From an uncultured Muribaculaceae bacterium (lineage in GTDB: Bacteria > Bacteroidota > Bacteroidia > Bacteroidales > Muribaculaceae), in the NCBI GenBank assembly GCA_947178505.1, contig CAMWYR010000006.1:1-64000 (forward strand): 64,000 nucleotides of DNA, written 5' to 3'. The notes beneath the pieces are model-generated. The model worked only from the letters and a program-made list of their open reading frames with translations, did no database searches and was not told the origin of the DNA. Position numbers and translations under genes: made by a program. This document shows, piece by piece, positions 62,126 through 64,000 of the stretch (position 1 is its first letter; each line of letters starts with the position of its first letter).

Positions 62126-62157
62126 TTTGTGTAAGTGTGCCTAATTCATTATTTTTG
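62126..62157 (+). promoter_or_regulatory. Promoter of the GH97 gene
   Basis: TTTG at 62126-62129, 20-bp spacer, TATTTTTG at 62150-62157; ~54-nt leader to ATG 62218. The remaining gap (61960-62120) is AT-rich without recognisable operators. Confidence 0.65.
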
Positions 62158-62217
62158 TGAATAAATTATTGAATGCTTAGTGCATAAGATTAACGTAACC
62201 TTTATAGACTGACACCG

Positions 62218-64000
62218 ATGAAATACAGTATGTTGATTTCCTCAGCCCTCCTTTTCGGCTGCACCACGCTTGCCGGCGCTAACCCCCTATCCGTAGAATC
62301 GCCCGACGGTAGCATCAGGCTACAGTTTGACACGCAAGACGGTGTTCCTACATATTCAGTAGTGCGTAATGGCAAGATCATTCTTAACCCCTCACGACTC
62401 GGCCTTAAGCTGAAGGAGCTGCCCGATCTGACGGAGGGATTCACCGTTAAGTCGGTGGAGCGGGATGCTCACGATGAGAACTGGCGCCCTGTATGGGGAG
62501 AGGAGGCTGAAATACGCGATCATTATAACGAGATGCGCGTCAACCTCGAGCAGAAGGAAGTAGCTCCGGGACGCACGGTGGCGGTAGTTTTCCGCGTATT
62601 CGACGACGGAATTGGTTTTCGCTACGAGTTTCCCCGTCAGGAAGCGCTGCAGGATTTCGCAATTATGGATGAAGTCACGGAATTTGCATTCGACGATAAC
62701 CACACCACGTGGAGCATTCCTGCTGAAGGTGTCAGATTCTATGAGGCCCTCTTCCGTGAGCTCCCCCTTGATGAAATTGGAAAGGTATCGACTCCTGTCA
62801 CCATTCGTTGTGCCGACGGCACGCACATGGCCCTGCACGAGGCCAATCTGACAGACTATGCGGCGATGAATGTGCAGGCCGTGCCGGGCGGCAACACTCT
62901 TACCGCCTCCCTTACTCCCTGGCAGAGCGGAGAGAAAGTGTTTGTTACCAACGTGCGCGTTTCTCCCTGGAGAACTCTCATAATCGCTGACAACGCCGGC
63001 GATATGACGCTCAGCAGAATCATGCTCAATCTCAATGAGCCCTGTGCGGTGGAGAATGCCGAGGAATTCTGCGTGCCGCAGAAGTATATCGGCGTATGGT
63101 GGTGCTATCACATGAAGACCGCCACATGGGAAGCCGGTGAGCATCATGGAGCAACCACGGAAAATGTAAAGCGGTATATGGATTTCGCTGCCCGTAACAA
63201 TTTCGGCGGTGTCCTTGTTGAGGGATGGAATCATGACTGGGCTACCTGGGATTTCTCATTCACGCGCCCCTATGAGGATTTTGACATTGCGGAACTCAAC
63301 CGCTACGGACGTGAGAATGGAGTTGCGCTCATCGGTCACCATGAGACGGGCGGCAAGATCGCAAATTATGAATCGCAGATGCACGACGGCATGAAACTCT
63401 ATGCCGACAACGGTATGCACTATGTAAAGACCGGATACGTCGGCGATATGCTCGACGGCAAGGAACTCCACAGCAGTCAGTTCGGCGTGCGTCACTACCG
63501 CAATGTGATTGAGACGGCAGCGCGTTATGGTCTGGCAATCGACAACCATGAGCCGGTGATACCTACCGGACTGCAGCGCACTTATCCCAACCTCATGACT
63601 CAGGAGGGAGTGCGCGGTCAGGAGTGGGATGCCTGGTGTCCGGAAGGTGGTAATCCCCCTTCACACACGGTGACCCTTCCTTTCACCCGCGGGCTTGCCG
63701 GCCCGATGGATTTCACTCCCGTCACGTTCCGCTTTGACAACCCGGTGATGCCGCAGACTCATGTCAACACCACTCTTGCGAAGCAGTTGGCTCTCTTCGT
63801 TATTCTCTATTCGCCCTTGCAGATGGCATCTGACGAAATTGAGAATTATATGGCCAATCCCGAGCCGTTTCAGTTTGTGCGCGACTGTCCGACCGACTGG
63901 GAAAAGACGCTCTTCCCGGAGGCAGAAATCGGAAAGTATATCACTACGGCCCGCAAGGAGAAGGGTGGCGACACATGGTATGTCGGCAGCGCGACGGGGG
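62218..64000 (+). CDS. Glycoside hydrolase family 97 (SusB-like alpha-glucosidase), 3' truncated by window
   Basis: 594 residues visible; the frame is open to the window end. Signal sequence (MLISSALLFGCTTLAGA: signal peptidase I, or a lipoprotein through LFGC). N-terminal beta-sandwich (about 25-270), then the TIM barrel. Family motifs: GVWWCYHMKTATW, GVLVEGWNHDW, GHHETGGKIANYE, VKTGYVGDM, DNHEPVIPTGLQRTYPN and TQEGVRGQEWDAW. The Glu residues in VEGWN, HEP and QEGVRGQEW fit the inverting (SusB-type) branch rather than retaining alpha-galactosidases. A periplasmic or outer-membrane glycan hydrolase, divergent to the M60 mucinase gene. Confidence 0.92.
   Translation, partial: MKYSMLISSALLFGCTTLAGANPLSVESPDGSIRLQFDTQDGVPTYSVVRNGKIILNPSRLGLKLKELPDLTEGFTVKSVERDAHDENWRPVWGEEAEIRDHYNEMRVNLEQKEVAPGRTVAVVFRVFDDGIGFRYEFPRQEALQDFAIMDEVTEFAFDDNHTTWSIPAEGVRFYEALFRELPLDEIGKVSTPVTIRCADGTHMALHEANLTDYAAMNVQAVPGGNTLTASLTPWQSGEKVFVTNVRVSPWRTLIIADNAGDMTLSRIMLNLNEPCAVENAEEFCVPQKYIGVWWCYHMKTATWEAGEHHGATTENVKRYMDFAARNNFGGVLVEGWNHDWATWDFSFTRPYEDFDIAELNRYGRENGVALIGHHETGGKIANYESQMHDGMKLYADNGMHYVKTGYVGDMLDGKELHSSQFGVRHYRNVIETAARYGLAIDNHEPVIPTGLQRTYPNLMTQEGVRGQEWDAWCPEGGNPPSHTVTLPFTRGLAGPMDFTPVTFRFDNPVMPQTHVNTTLAKQLALFVILYSPLQMASDEIENYMANPEPFQFVRDCPTDWEKTLFPEAEIGKYITTARKEKGGDTWYVGSATG

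Overview
The window is a chromosomal segment of a Bacteroidales bacterium, most likely a gut Muribaculaceae or close relative (inference). The basis is threefold. Many intergenic regions carry the Bacteroidota-type -7 promoter element TAnnTTTG, sometimes with TTTG about 20 bp upstream. The gene set is typical of the phylum (DUF4292, DUF2851, DUF3256, C69 dipeptidase, DUF3467, CD0519/CD1768-type membrane protein, PorE-like OmpA lipoprotein, GH97). Several exported proteins end in type IX secretion (T9SS)-like tails. No phage, IS element, CRISPR array or tRNA gene was recognised.

Layout. 1-206: 3' end of an rRNA operon (5S rRNA tail), its terminator, a duplicated scrap of 5S, and a 29-bp perfect bidirectional hairpin shared with a convergent glycosyltransferase. 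1-7.2 kb: ferredoxin, then dut - TPR protein - DUF4292 - EnvC-like - FemAB/GNAT-like. 7.2-10.4 kb (minus): polysaccharide flippase, recO, rubrerythrin. 10.8-14.5 kb: HMA-like protein - tcdA - lolD, then DUF3467 - cysS. 14.6-19.5 kb (minus): ispG, PAP2, RluA-type synthase, DUF2851. 19.8-23.7 kb: RsmF-like and RsmI-like methyltransferases, an MBL hydrolase and a lipoprotein. 23.7-26 kb (minus): POT peptide transporter and sufE. 26.3-30.3 kb: greA, HIT protein, Fe-alcohol dehydrogenase, acyl-CoA synthetase. 30.4-36.3 kb: C69 dipeptidase, DEAD helicase, DUF3256, Gate-domain transporter. 36.6-39.7 kb: hpt - adk - PorE-like. 40-43.7 kb: flavodoxin, then a small surface-glycan cluster (GT2, flippase, hexapeptide acyltransferase). 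43.8-49.2 kb: asparagine/aspartate utilisation (aspA, dcuA-type, ansB, porin). Asparaginase yields aspartate, aspartase yields fumarate, and the Dcu carrier exchanges C4-dicarboxylates, consistent with anaerobic fumarate respiration.

49.3-64 kb is the accessory part. It holds a tandemly duplicated two-gene module (BspA-like leucine-rich-repeat protein plus a glycoside-hydrolase-like protein without a signal peptide). The two copies share a perfect 389-bp block, and relics of a third junction lie beside them. Next come a 1678-residue M60 (mucinase-type) metalloprotease with a T9SS-like tail and, divergently, a GH97 alpha-glucosidase-like gene that runs off the window.

The least expected signal is a family of three short transcription units (8.7, 19.75 and 49.4 kb). 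Each has a TAnnTTTG promoter, the same ~30-nt 5' sequence beginning exactly 7 nt after the promoter G, and a different terminator hairpin. Two of them end about 20 nt before the start codon of a gene (flippase, rsmF-like), and one stands alone. They may belong to a known Bacteroidales RNA motif or be an undescribed leader/sRNA family.
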